DNA from: Acephala macrosclerotiorum
Taxonomy: Eukaryota; Ascomycota; Leotiomycetes; Helotiales; Mollisiaceae
Direction of reading: 5' to 3'
NCBI GenBank assembly: GCA_014904845.1
Contig: MU119242.1
Location: 186,001-250,000, forward strand
Length of the DNA: 64,000 nucleotides
Shown: positions 11,501 through 22,298 of the stretch, in pieces
How the letters are laid out: every line of letters starts with the position of its first letter
Numbering within the stretch: position 1 is the first letter of the stretch
Position numbers and translations under genes: made by a program
Notes under the pieces: generated by a model
Databases searched by the model: none
Told to the model about the DNA's origin: nothing
The model's input: the letters and a program-made list of their open reading frames with translations, nothing else

Positions 11501-13541
11501 CAATGCCTTCATGTCTCACAACAAGAACATGCACACCACAAGCTTCACGAATATGGACACAGACCAGCAACAGAATCTTCTCAAAGCAAGAGCGCACCTG
11601 CTTCTCGCGAAATGGCTGGACAGGGCCGGTCAGACGAACGCTTCAGCGTTGCGAACGCAGTATCAGCTTGCCGCAAAGACTCACATGGATTGGGAGAAGG
11701 GACATTACTATCTCGGACGCCATTACAACAAATTACTTGAGGCTGAGAAAATTATCCCATTCGAGCACCAGAAAGATTCATACCTCAGAGGTGAAATGGC
11801 AAAGCTGGTTATCGAAAACTATTTACGGAGTCTCTGCTACGGGACAAAATACCTTCATCAGACATTACCTCGGGTTCTCACATTGTGGCTCGATCTTGGA
11901 AACTCCCTGAAAATTTCAGGCGACAGCAGAACTGGGTTAAACAAAGAGCTCGCGTCAAGCTTGAATGATGCTCGTAGGCAGATCCTTGAGGGTTTGCACT
12001 CACGCTGGAAGAAATACATTGCTAAACTACCAGCGTATATGTTTTATACAGCGCTACCGCAGATAGTCGCTCGGATTGCTCATCAAAACACCGAGGTGTT
12101 CAGATTTCTGCAAGATATGATTATCAAAGTCATCGCAGCGTATCCACGACAAGCACTTTGGAGTCTCCTTGCTGTCTGCGCGTCTACACAGTCAGATCGC
12201 AAAACGCGTGGTGCTACCATTCTTTCCAACGTACGCAATAAAAAGACTACAGAACCAGGTGTCGAGATGAGGAAAATCATCAAAGATGGCGAAAAGATTT
12301 GTGAACAACTCTTGATGGCTTGCAATGCTGGAGAATTTCACGGCAACCGAACGATCTGGGCCAGTTTGAAGAAAGATTTGGGTTTTGACAACCGATGCGT
12401 CCCGAGTCAGTTGGCTGTACCAGTTGAAAAAGTCTTGACTGCTGCACTTCCCACCCTTACGGAAAACCCGATGGAGCACAAGGCCTTCTCCCGAGATGTA
12501 GTCACGATCCACAGCTTTCTGGATGAGGTCTTGGTTCTCAGCTCTCTCCAAAAACCTCGAAAACTCACTGCTCGTGGGTCTGATGGTAGACTGTATGGAA
12601 TCATGTGTAAACCCAAGGACGATCTTCGGAAGGACCAACGTCTCATGGAATTCAATGGCATGATCAATCGGTCATTGAAGCGCGATGCGGAATCGAGTAG
12701 GCGGCAGCTATACATCAAAACTTATGCTGTGACGCCCTTAAATGAAGAGTGCGGCCTCATCGAGTGGGTCGATGGCTTGAAGACACTTCGAGACATCCTC
12801 CTAGGACTATACAAGCCGCTTGGCATCTTACCAAACTATCGGGAGATAGAGGCGTACTGCGAGGAGGCCATCAAATCTGAGGATAGGCTCCCTTACTTTA
12901 CGGATAAGGTACTTGGGACATTCCCTCCGATTTTCCACAGATGGTTCGTGCAGCAATTTCCAGAACCTGAAGCCTGGTTCATAGCTCGACTCCGTTACAC
13001 TCGTTCTTGTGCTGTCATGTCGATGGTAGGAACGATGCTCGGACTAGGTGATCGACATGGTGAGAATATACTCTTCGAGGAGGGCAATGGTGGAACATTT
13101 CATGTTGACTTCAACTGTCTTTTCGATAAAGGTCTTACCTTTGCCAAGCCGGAACGTGTACCATTTCGCTTGACGCACAATATGATTGATGCGATGGGAA
13201 TGTACGGATACGAAGGACCGTTTCGCAAATCCTCAGAGTTGACGTTGAAACTTTTACGGCAGCACGAGGAGACTTTGATGACTATTTTGGAAGCTTTTGT
13301 TTACGATCCTACTCTTGACTTGTTGACGAAGAAGCCAGACAAGAAGAAGAGAGAAGGCGCTATTAACGTACCGCAGACTGCTCAAGGTGTCCTTGATAGC
13401 ATTCAACGAAAGATTCGAGGTCTGCTGGCAGGAGAAAGTGTCCCACTTGGAGTCGAAGGGCAGGTCGATGAATTGATAAAGCAGGCGACGAATCAGACAT
13501 ATTTGGCAGGTATGTATATTGGTTGGTGTTCATTCTTGTAG
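5502..13541 (+). CDS. MEC1: Mec1/ATR-type checkpoint kinase (PIKK family)
   Basis: Phosphatidylinositol-3-kinase-like protein kinase that with Ddc2/ATRIP senses RPA-coated single-stranded DNA and starts the S/G2 checkpoint; ATR in animals, UvsB in Aspergillus. Twelve exons: 5502..6123, 6176..6831, 6881..7176, 7228..7635, 7696..7851, 7898..7994, 8042..8515, 8565..8795, 8854..10092, 10139..10628, 10677..11244, 11291..13541. All junctions preserve frame; 2,495 residues, normal for the family. The N-terminal half is HEAT-like alpha-helical, followed by the FAT region and then the kinase domain in the last exon, with YIKTYAVTPLNEECG, the catalytic loop GLGDRHGENILF (about 2330) and HVDFNCLFDKG as the DFG-equivalent. 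The FATC tail ends MYIGWCSFL, immediately followed by the stop. The YIGW ending marks ATR rather than ATM/Tel1 or TOR. Confidence 0.96.
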
Positions 13542-14151
13542 ATGTACAGATGGCAGGCGTCAAATGGGTGTTAGATCATGTGTATTGCAGGCTCTTTCTT
13601 TAATCGTGGAAAAGAGGCTGGGACTTCTTGGCCGTCAGAAGCTATAGGTCTGATACAGAGAATGGATCAGAATCGCCGGAACTGGCGAGGTATCACTTCG
13701 AATGCAATCGGTATCACGTGTCACCCATCTCCTTTGAAATCGGTTTGAAGTGTTAATTGCTTCTTCTTGGCGCATGCTTAGTTTTGACTGACTGATGCAA
13801 CTGAACCCATATCATGAGAACTGAAGTGATCAGTGGATCTGGTGCATGCGGTACTCGCCACACTCAAACGCGGCATTTGGAAGTGGTGTGAGCGAGATGC
13901 GAAAATGAGACCACTCTCCTCGTGTAACCATTCCTCATCACTACAAGATACCCGTCACCCCCACAACGCCACTTCCGCTTTCCATAAACCTTCCTCTTAC
14001 TCCCTTCTCAAACACCTCTCTCTTCGTCTTCTTATCAACTCGAAACGCGTTTATGTTCATCCCTTCAATCACCACAAAGTTCCCGGCACATCCACAACCA
14101 CATCCAACACCAAATTCGCTTCCTCGATCACCGAGACCAAATAGGACATTC
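13542..14151. other. intergenic, 3' region of MEC1 and promoter of small membrane protein gene
   Basis: No convincing gene. Includes a C/T-rich stretch around 13,920-14,100 suggestive of a promoter or 5'UTR for the gene starting near 14,152. Confidence 0.35.
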
Positions 14152-14423
14152 ATGAAAATGAGCACTGTTTTGAGAAAGCGAGCATTGTTACTAGGAGTTG
14201 GAGCTGTCGGCGTTGGATTGGTAGCTACAGGAAAGCTAGGTCCGAGCAAGAAGCAAGCAGTCGTTTGGGGAATGAGTGCGGAGCTGGACAAAGCAAACGA
14301 TGAAGTCGATCAGGCTAGGGAAGCAGCTTTCGGGTATGTTGTCTCGTGTTCTGAGGATACTGAGCTAATGTAAGTAGGAAACAAGTAGACGGAGATGAGT
14401 TGAAGGCTGATGCCGCGCGGTAG
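14152..14423 (+). CDS. small single-pass membrane protein
   Basis: Two exons, 14152..14333 and 14378..14423, joined by a 44-nt intron (GTATGT...TAG) that keeps the frame; about 75 residues from this ATG. The N-terminus is basic (VLRKRA) and runs into a Gly/Val/Leu-rich membrane span (LLLGVGAVGVGLVATG), then a charged helix (AELDKANDEVDQAREAAF) and a short acidic/basic tail. An in-frame ATG at 14053 would add 33 Pro/Ser-rich residues. The basic start plus short span and helix would fit a mitochondrial inner-membrane or ER tail protein, but I do not recognise the family. Confidence 0.55.
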
Positions 14424-14729
14424 GAGATGGTTGGGAGAAACTGGGAGGGAAGGATGGCCGTGATGATTTCGGTCTGGAATTGGGATGATTGCATTTCTGG
14501 GCGTATGGATTGGGTTTGGACTCATGAGATTTGCGGGCAATGAAGTGAGTGAACGACAATGATTCAGTAGCAGCATCAAAAGCATGTTATTCTACGACTT
14601 AAAATTATGTTCGTCTTTTTCAATCACTCCAGCACGTGAGAAGCTTTCTGTATATTTTTCTTCTGCAAACCTTACTCCGCCCAGGTCACTTGTACTGTAC
14701 AACATATTATCTTGACGAAATCTATTCAC

Positions 14730-15095
14730 ATGGCTTTCTCGTACGGCCTCCCACGGACAGAACCTTACAGCCCGTGGGAACGCAAGCACGCCTCCAAGCA
14801 CGGTTTCCCTTTCTCGGATAGACCTCAGAGGTATTGGTGCTTCAAGAATAAATGCGATGCTATCTTCCCCAGTCTTGGTCGAGTAGCTCAGCACGAGAAG
14901 TTTGCGCACTCGCGGCACCCAATTACGGGAGACTATGGTGACTGGCTTGAGAGGATCGAGGAGGAGGAAGAGGTAAATGCAGATGTTGTCAAGGTGAAGA
15001 AAGAAGTTACCGTTGGGCGGGATAGAACGCATCGAAAAATGATGAGAATGGGGATGGAGTTCTTTAGAATAGAAATCGATGATGTGGAGTCGTAG
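14730..15095 (+). CDS. C2H2-like zinc-finger small protein
   Basis: Single exon, 121 residues, from the first in-frame ATG at 14730. Around residues 36-66 lies YWCFKNKCDAIFPSLGRVAQ followed by HEKFAHSRH: a Cys-x4-Cys-x12-His-x5-His arrangement consistent with a C2H2 finger. The C-terminal half is acidic then basic (a run of Glu followed by VKVKKEV). Possibly a nucleic-acid-binding or regulatory protein; the finger is the only firm evidence. It converges on the minus-strand gene that ends at 15237. Confidence 0.6.
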   Translation: MAFSYGLPRTEPYSPWERKHASKHGFPFSDRPQRYWCFKNKCDAIFPSLGRVAQHEKFAHSRHPITGDYGDWLERIEEEEEVNADVVKVKKEVTVGRDRTHRKMMRMGMEFFRIEIDDVES

Positions 15096-15236
15096 GAAAG
15101 CTGTGTGGATCCAGTCACGATGAGATACTCATTATTACGATTGTTGCTTACTCCATTATTCCTCCTCTTTGCAATCTTGTATTAACACCTCAATGATATA
15201 GGCAGAGCGCCATCTCAACACCGTATGCTCCTCCAC

Positions 15237-15935
15237 CTATTCTTCCCACATCGCCCTCTTCGCCTTCTCTTCCTGTTCGAGTTTCTCTTTTCGCTGTCTC
15301 TTTTGTTCTTCCTTGTCCCTGCGCTTCTTTTCTTGATCTGACTTCTTAGCTTCATGTTGCGCTCGCTGTGCCGGAGTCATGGCCTTAAGGTACTTGAACT
15401 CCCCCATTTGAGTTGATGTCATTCCTCTGCCAGAAGTCACACTCGCCAGAGGTCTCGGGCGCTTTTCGTTCGAACCCTGTGCTGCTGGATCTGGCGCATC
15501 ATTCCCCTTATATCCATAAGGATTGTCATGGATCTCGTGGGACAATGGTGTAGAAGGAGCGCTAGAGCTGGGTGTACTGAATGAGGACGTGTGCTTTCGT
15601 TGTTGTGGAGTGGCAGGTGGATCTTCATCATCACTAGATATCCCGCTCACAGCGGACTCGTCCTCTTCATCCTCCCATGACTCTAACAAGTCGCCAACGT
15701 CAGCCTTATTTTTCTTCTTAGGTGAGGCGGCTGGCTCATCCAATGACTCTTCCTCAACCTTTCTCTTCTTAGGAGAGCCGGCAGATTCAGAGTGATGGGG
15801 GTTTATCGACAGAATCTCTGCAGAAGTGATGATTGCTTCGGCTTTGTCGGCTTCTTTAGCTTCTTCGGCTGCCTTCTTGACTGTTTCGAGGACGGCGCGC
15901 TTGCCTTCACCGAGCTGTGCTTGTGTGGGAGTCAT
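15237..15935 (-). CDS. uncharacterised acidic/basic nuclear-type protein
   Basis: Single exon, 232 residues from the ATG at 15935. The frame extends to another ATG at 16019, adding 28 hydrophobic residues; I prefer 15935 because MTPTQAQLGEGKRAVL looks like a natural start. Features in order: Ala/Glu/Lys-rich helix (about 12-35), two SPKKRK / SPKKKN motifs resembling nuclear localisation signals, an acidic patch (LLESWEDEEDES), a Ser/Pro-rich linker, a conserved-looking GEFKYLKAMTPAQRAQHE segment and a strongly basic, probably coiled-coil tail of KKRRDKEEQKRQRKEK type. No enzymatic domain. Function unknown; a nuclear role is an inference from the basic motifs. Confidence 0.65.
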   Translation of the reverse strand: MTPTQAQLGEGKRAVLETVKKAAEEAKEADKAEAIITSAEILSINPHHSESAGSPKKRKVEEESLDEPAASPKKKNKADVGDLLESWEDEEDESAVSGISSDDEDPPATPQQRKHTSSFSTPSSSAPSTPLSHEIHDNPYGYKGNDAPDPAAQGSNEKRPRPLASVTSGRGMTSTQMGEFKYLKAMTPAQRAQHEAKKSDQEKKRRDKEEQKRQRKEKLEQEEKAKRAMWEE

Positions 15936-16633
15936 TGTTGAGTAGTATAGAAAGACTCGACGCGCGATCTTGAGTATGACAAACAAGTGATACAAAGCAA
16001 TAATAAGACAAACCGACATGCTCTGAGGAAAGGCTATTGATGCGTCGGTGATATAAGTCTTGATGTGATCTAAGGAAGACTTATTCTGTCATGCGACCTC
16101 CTCTGCATCAACAAAACCAGACCACGTACGCTGGTTACCAACGTAGAGCCATCTGCGTTGAGAAAGAGTGCTCCTGCCGGTCGTCATTTCCTATTTGAGA
16201 GGACATCCTCTGAGTGCCGAGCCAGTCACACTAGGATGGTATCGACATCAAGCAGCCAACCCTGTACTCGCGCTTGCGAGGCACGAGGATTCGAATGAAT
16301 AATAGCCGGTTAACCTCCTTTGCTCGCTTTGCTGTGAAGGGACCAAAAAGAAAAGAGTGACTCTTACGGTATAATGCCGTGAAGACTTGTTCGTCGTGAT
16401 CAAAAGCAAGGAGATACGGTGCCGCGATGTTTGCTCGAATACTCCTTCCGGATTTGAGGAAACAGCTGGTCAGCCTTGATCACTTCACCATTTTCCACGA
16501 TTGCTTGGCACAATGATTGTCCCACCAACAAAGGGACATTCATCTCTTTCGAAACATTCTTCTTGACTCATTCGCAACGAATCGAAGCGGCTACAATCCT
16601 CAAGTGTCTACCGATTCGGGCTAGTGGTGGATC
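15936..16633. promoter_or_regulatory. divergent promoter region, no gene seen
   Basis: About 700 bp between two divergent genes. I see no convincing ORF, tRNA or repeat; it presumably carries both promoters. Confidence 0.4.
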
Positions 16634-17203
16634 ATGGGCAATTTAAACTCGACTGAAGGCAATGCCCATATCAGTCACGCGAACCCATCGCTCAAGTCCC
16701 GCAAACTATCGAACTTTCACACAGACAGCGACACAGAGATGGATACCGCGCAGACACTGTCATCGGCCAAGGCCAAGCCGCCTCCAAAACCAAAGCAAAA
16801 GCTCCACTACCGTTGCACGATCGTGGACTGTGGAAAGGATTTCGACAAATTTGAGGATCTTGATAACCATACAATCACCAACCACTCCGAGATCCTCGAG
16901 ATTCCGGTCCGCCTTTCGCAGGGGAAATCTGAGGAGTTCGCCACCAAGATGCTGTACGGCGCCATAATCACCACGATTGCGAGAGACATTGAGCCAGCCA
17001 GTATCAAGAACGGCAGAAACGAAAAGTACGCGCACCCGCCTACGCCCCCAGCGGAGGAGGAAGTCGGCGCCGCCTTGGGAAAGGCTAGAGAAGAAGTCAT
17101 CGCAAAGGCTACCGAAGCCAGACCGACATTGGCAAAATGGACAATGAGAATGAACAGAAACGCCTTAGCGAATCCTGGTGCGAGCTTATGGAAGAGTGTT
17201 TGA
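16634..17203 (+). CDS. C2H2-type zinc-finger protein
   Basis: Single exon, 189 residues, ATG at 16634 (next upstream codons give no ATG). A Pro/Lys linker precedes residues about 58-84, where YRCTIVDCGKDFDKFEDLDN continues to HTITNH: Cys-x4-Cys-x12-His-x4-His, a C2H2 finger. The sequence starts MGN, compatible with N-myristoylation. The C-terminal half contains a predicted helix (EEFATKMLYGAIITTIARDI) and an Ala/Glu-rich helix. Probably a small regulatory protein; family not recognised. Confidence 0.65.
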   Translation: MGNLNSTEGNAHISHANPSLKSRKLSNFHTDSDTEMDTAQTLSSAKAKPPPKPKQKLHYRCTIVDCGKDFDKFEDLDNHTITNHSEILEIPVRLSQGKSEEFATKMLYGAIITTIARDIEPASIKNGRNEKYAHPPTPPAEEEVGAALGKAREEVIAKATEARPTLAKWTMRMNRNALANPGASLWKSV

Positions 17204-17987
17204 GCCCGGCTGATGTATCCATAGAAACTTCAGCAGACTCCTGAATGTCCTATGATTCTTGGGACACCCCAAGTTTCCTGCTAATCATACTCTTTCTTTG
17301 GCATTGTTTTGGTTGGCTGGTGGGTTAGTTGGTTGGATGGCTGGACCACGGAGTATGAAGTCGCTGGGGACATTCATGGGATTTTGGTATTACGCGGGAC
17401 TGCACAGCCAGACGGTATCTGTAGCAAAATGCAGTGCTGCGCAACTCATCACTTAACGTTCAGCTCTTGAACAGCCCCTCGTGATGATCTCGATGTCCCT
17501 TCTATTCTCAGCTTTCTTGCCGTAGCCAAGAGTCTGGTTACACGACGACAGCGTGAGGCCGAATCGTATTGAAATAGCAAGGGGAAGCATGATAACCGTT
17601 CCAATTGCTGTTGAGAGCAAGGCTCTTCCAATCTTGACGTCGAGGTTCTCGTCAAGAACCTGCCGAGCATGGATTGTCAAGCTCATTGGAGGGGAAGAAC
17701 AACTGACTGACAGGCACCTTCCTTAGAAATGCAAGACAACCTCCATTGCATCCTGCGACGCTCCTTCGAAACTGGAAATGGTATCGAGACTTAAAAGCTC
17801 TTCCCGACAGCGGAAGCTGGAGATCTTTATTCCACCATTTCCATAACTTCTTGAGCAGACATTTCGCAACGCATTTTTAGTAAAACGATCATTACTTCTA
17901 ACACGCACGCCTAGACGACACATCCATTCTCTAGATCGACCGTACCTGTACTCTGCCAGACTTCACGACGGGCTCGAAGACTTAGCC
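17204..17987. other. intergenic; weak minus-strand ORF only
   Basis: A minus-strand frame at 17453..17686 starts with ATG and encodes 77 residues with one hydrophobic stretch (ALLSTAIGTVIMLPLAISI). It has no further support and I treat it as a possible but unproven small ORF. Otherwise nothing is seen. Confidence 0.3.
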
Positions 17988-19107
17988 ATGGGTAATCAAG
18001 CTCCCGGGATTTCCAAAAGGTTTAAGACGTTGCCGCATTCATCGCACAGGCACAAGCTGACACACGACCAGACAAAGCTTGGAAAGCACACATCCCGACC
18101 CCGATAATATCGCAGTCGCGTGTCCTTACTGCGAGAAGACAGCAAAGTATGGGCTGCTTCGAGACAGACCTCAAGACGAGCTCAAGAAATGGTACTGCCC
18201 CCACTGCGACAAACTCATCGCGGATTTTGCTCTAAGCAGACTGGAAAATGAGCTTAAAGTATTCGGATGGCTAGCAAACGACCCGGAATGGACCCAGTGG
18301 CATGAGAATGCCAACGAGACGTTAAGGCCATTGCAGTCGTTGACGGGGTCGGTTCCTCCATCGCCGGCGGTGCTCTCGAACCAGGCGAATCCTTTCGAGC
18401 ATGGAAGTCAAAGCCATGGCTTGGCCCCTCCGAGACCAGCGGTGCTCAGGGCTCGGACAAATCCCATTGAGCAGGGAAGTCAAGATCGTGGCGTGAGTAG
18501 TGATGCGAGCAGCTATTTGTACATGAAAAACAACCACAGTCCTTTCGAAATTTCTGGTCTGCGTCCAGTTGGAAGTCGGGGTATAAGTCATGACCGAAAT
18601 CCAGACACTGGCGGACGACGCATGCATGAAGGCCGAGCCGCGGATAGAGATCCGGGTGAAGGTGATGAGATTACTCGTGATGGAATCTTTGCCAGCACAG
18701 TGGATATTGCTCAGTCTTATGGAGCGAGAGGCATAGACAATACCTCAGGAGTAGGGGTAGGAGCAGCACCAGCAGGCTCTCCGGGCGATACAGGTTTGGG
18801 GAATACTAAGGATGGCTCGGCATCCCGTGGAAGGTTTGCAATTCTTTCATCAAACTCGAGTGGCAAATATCTAATGTCTTGGGGCAGAAGTCCTGGTACA
18901 AGTCCAGACAAAAACACCACAGAAAACCGTGATATAACCCATGCCGAAGGTGAGGACAATGACGGGTTACCTGGAGCTGAAGGTGAAGGCAAGACGGCAG
19001 GAACAGAAGCAGAAGAGTCGGGTGAAACAGGTTCCAGAGGTAGCAGGCACAGCTCGGCGTCTCGTGGAAGTTGTGCAGTATATTCAGCCGAGGGAAGTGA
19101 AGAGTGA
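17988..19107 (+). CDS. zinc-ribbon-like protein with disordered tail
   Basis: The long frame from 18073 has no ATG of its own. A short first exon, 17988..18019 (strong context GCCATGG, peptide MGNQAPGISK), joins exon 18072..19107 across a 52-nt intron with GTTTAA donor, CTGAC branch and CCAG acceptor, giving 355 residues in frame. Residues about 25-55 contain CPYC and CPHC pairs separated by about 25 residues, a likely zinc ribbon. The rest is Gly/Ser/Pro/Glu-rich and probably disordered, with repeated SxAVLxxxxNPxEQGSQ-like segments around 100-140. The MGN start could be myristoylated. Function unknown. Confidence 0.6.
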
Positions 19108-19311
19108 ACGTGGTGGACAAGAAGCGTGGTTATTGGACGCGAGTCGAGTATGCATATCGGACGAGGGACAGAAGGAAAGGATGTTGGGCGCCAGGTCCGG
19201 TCGTTTGTGTTGATTGAGTAACCCTTTCTGATGAAGTAGCGTCTTCATGGGAACAGCAATACAGTATTTTCCTCTCTTATTCGCAACAGATTTTAGATCT
19301 TCGCGAAGCAA

Positions 19312-19842
19312 CTACCATGGCACTGCTCTCGGTCCTTGAACATCTCTCCACTGCCCATCTTGTTTTACTCCCTCTCTTGCTTCCTTGACCTCGTACTCGG
19401 CCGCACCACCGACCTTCTCCCCAACTCTCATCTTCGTAAATCCCCATTTCCCCATCGCCCAAACAGCGCCTAGTCCCAAACTCCCAGCCAACGTCGGAGG
19501 GGCCAATATCCAACCCACACCACTCACAAACCCTCCAAAAGCCGCGGCTCCAACTGCAGCAACCACACTTCCTATCAAAGCATATTTCGCGTATCGCACA
19601 ACCCGCCAGAATATGAATATCCCAATATAGCGGAGCGAACGGAGTAGAGCACGCGTGCGTCGATGTGCGGGACGAGGGGAATTGGGATTATCAGGTGCGA
19701 AGAGGTAATGGAGGTTTGTTTTCGTGGAGGCGAGGGCGGAGGAGGAGCGGATTTGCGCGTGGGCTTGGGTGGAGGCTTCGGAGGAGGATTCTAGGTCTGT
19801 TGGAGGGGCGGCGGAGGGGGGTGGACCTCTTGAGGGTGACAT
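19312..19842 (-). CDS. two-span membrane protein, uncharacterised
   Basis: Single exon, 176 residues, ATG at 19842. The N-terminal 65 residues are Ser/Pro/Ala-rich and probably disordered. Then come hydrophobic segments at about 70-85 (RYIGIFIFWRVV) and 92-130, Gly/Ala-rich with GxxxG spacing (GSVVAAVGAAAFGGFVSGVG, then a Leu/Gly-rich continuation), typical of packed membrane helices. The C-terminus is charged and soluble. No catalytic motif. It converges with the zinc-ribbon gene ending at 19107. Confidence 0.65.
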   Translation of the reverse strand: MSPSRGPPPSAAPPTDLESSSEASTQAHAQIRSSSALASTKTNLHYLFAPDNPNSPRPAHRRTRALLRSLRYIGIFIFWRVVRYAKYALIGSVVAAVGAAAFGGFVSGVGWILAPPTLAGSLGLGAVWAMGKWGFTKMRVGEKVGGAAEYEVKEAREGVKQDGQWRDVQGPRAVPW

Positions 19843-20708
19843 TTTAAAATTGATTAGTTCGGGGTAGGAGATTGAAGTTGTGATGTTGTCGCGAATGAGT
19901 TGGGAGGCTGGAGCTGCTCTAGGGGCACTACGTCACTGTGCATGGAGTTTGTTAGGCGAGAGAGCCCCTATTCCTGGTGAAATCCAGGGGCTTATGGTGG
20001 GTGGTTCATTTCTCACCAAGATTTCTCCCATCATCTTCTTAAACAATCTCGTCCGAATAAATGCCATTGAATACACGTTATTAAGATGGAACCCAATAAT
20101 TGCTGCCTCGAGAGTAAATTTTCCGAATTTTCAATGCTCCCAGGATTTCACGTGAGGCAGCTGAATGTTTAATTTTTCGACCACGATCGGGATTTACTAG
20201 GCGACGCCACACAACTCTAACTACCTTACCAGAATCTTGGCAATATATTCTTCTCTGTTAGAACCATGCTCGCTACAGCTTCTCCAGCCTCTCAATCTGG
20301 CTGCTCTGTTTCCGATCATTTCCTCTTCAAGCTTTCAGCTTTGCATTTTCACGCCCTAGGTCTGTCGCCTAGGGCCCTTGATCGAAATAGCTTCGAACTT
20401 TTGAATGGGTAGCGTTGCCTTAAGATACCGAAGTAACGGTTTAGCGATGCTAGAAGGCAGTGCTTCAATGATATTTTCGAAGGTTAGCAGGTAAGCAGCA
20501 TCTAGGGGATACGGAGCGAATGCCATCTGGCTTATGAATAAGCTTTAAGGGCATGTCTCGCTGTGTCTCCTATATCTCGTTCTTGCTATTTCAAGTTGCT
20601 CGCCGCTCACAGTCTTTACTAAGCTAACTCTATTTGTTTAGAATCTCGACTTCTGTTCTACATTACGCTCGTTCTTTCATAGGTCATTTCCTCCAAAACC
20701 AACCTACA

Positions 20709-21015
20709 CATCCATTAGAATGTGAAGCGACATTCTTCTCGGCGCCCTAGGAGCAATTCAGGTCGTGCGAGGGGCCTTGAATACATCCTTACCCCTTTCA
20801 ACCATCTACAAGTTGTCTGTCTGGTCAGAGACGCAACAGCGATTGCCAACCCTTCGGCGTGGGTCACTTTGATTTGTAGCGGAACGATCGGTGGGACTCT
20901 TAGCTGCACTGCGGCATCACCTACTAGTTCGCTTGTGTATTCGACCTTTTATAGGGTGAATAGTAATGGTGTTGCGATTATGGGCTCGGGTGCGAATCCC
21001 AATCTAGCAAATTAG
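20709..21015 (+). pseudogene. possible remnant of a small secreted protein gene
   Basis: One frame reads a signal-peptide-like stretch (DILLGALGAIQVVRGA) after an ATG-TGA; another frame continues with a Ser/Thr/Gly-rich tail ending IMGSGANPNLAN and a stop at 21013-21015. No ATG opens the second frame and no good splice pair joins them. A broken gene is the simplest reading, but this could be chance. Confidence 0.22.
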
Positions 21016-21596
21016 ACGCCTGTAACGTATACATTGTCAAGTAATTACCCAGCTTAATGGTAGGTCAGATGTCTGATAGAAGGTGGGAAATGGGAAGGAA
21101 GCGATGATATTGGAAATCTGGGTCTTTTTGAGGAGAATTTTTCTGCTTGCTTCCCTTTTATCGTCTATTATCTGCCGTTTGAAATCCATCTGCCGGTGCC
21201 ATCCTGCATCTGGCGTTCTTATGTATTACATATTTAAGTTGAAGCTCAGCAGCAGATCAAGGGCAGGAGGCGTTGCGTCTCTCTCTTCTAAGTGATGACA
21301 AACCTTAGGCACCTCCCTTCACAGAGAACTCAAGACGGACTTTCACTTAGCTGCACAATTTTCATTTCAAGCATATTCTCCCCCGGATGCATTCCTTCTC
21401 CATCAAAGTACTCGCTTTGAGGGACATCGAAAAAGGAAAAGCAGCATGCACAACGCCCTCACAATTGTCATCTTTCAATGTTAATGTTGTGGTAATGATT
21501 GGCGTGTTTTACTAGGACCTTCGGCCGACACCGACTTTATCTTCGCATTGAGTCACCCTAGTATTCACCAACTTTACCGGGTTTTCTGTGCAGTAA

Positions 21597-21880
21597 CGAG
21601 CCTGGGATCATAAGTCTGTGCTTTTCAGGCTGTTTTCAGGCTACTTTTTCGCGAAGAACTTCAAAGTCTACGCCGTTACTTAAAAAGTATAAAATAACTA
21701 CAAATTAAAATCTTTTAAGACCGTAGTTTATTATTTGATAAAAGCTAAAATATCTTTTTACAAATTAATTAAGTATATTTATATTTTGATTCAAAAGTCG
21801 ATATTCGGTTTCAGCGTTTATTTGTTAGCGAGAAGCCCTGAAAAGCCCTGAAAAGCACAGACTTATGATCCCAGGCTCGT
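21597..21880. mobile_element. MITE-like element with 34-bp terminal inverted repeats
   Basis: The left end begins ACGAGCCTGGGATCATAAGT and the right end is its exact reverse complement for about 34 bp, with further imperfect pairing. The 284-bp interior is AT-rich and non-coding. Flanks are ...CAGTA on the left and AAGGA on the right; a TA target duplication is possible if the ends are offset by one base. No transposase is present, so it would be non-autonomous. Confidence 0.8.
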
Positions 21881-22033
21881 AAGGAACATGTTACTAGCAC
21901 GGCTAATGTTTCGGTACAGAAATTCGGACTTTACTACCGCCGGTATGTCTGCGCTCGGGAGTACATCGAGAGGAGAGAGTATCTAACCAAAAAGGGACGT
22001 AATTCCGACCGTGCGCCTATCAAAACCCAGAAG

Positions 22034-22059
22034 TTCGGAGCTTGCTGTACCCTCCGGAA
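22034..22059. promoter_or_regulatory. CTCCGGAA / TTCGGAG motif pair
   Basis: TTCGGAG at 22034-22040 and CTCCGGAA at 22052-22059, about 240 bp before the first UstYa-like gene. The same motif recurs in the other cluster promoters (see findings). Confidence 0.4.
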
Positions 22060-22298
22060 TATCAATTGTAGATGATGGAATTCCATGACTGAGCAAGGCT
22101 AGCATGGTGTTTTTCAGTTCGGACAGTTGTGCCTATGCAGCTGCCAATGAAACCGTTCCCTCTGGCATGGAGCTGGAAATGGTCGCAGGAGTCGACAAGA
22201 ATATTCAGCTCAGTAGCTCTGCGTCACTGCTCTCCAAACATCGCAAAAACGAAGGGGTAGAATAATCCAATTTCAATCGTTATTCGAATCGAGCAATA

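Larger units (their letters stand above)
19843..22298. other. gene-poor region left of the RiPP cluster
   Basis: About 2.4 kb without a convincing intact gene. It contains a possible decayed secreted-protein ORF (20.7-21.0 kb), the 284-bp inverted-repeat element (21597..21880), an AT-rich core, and the promoter of the first UstYa-like gene. Confidence 0.5.
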
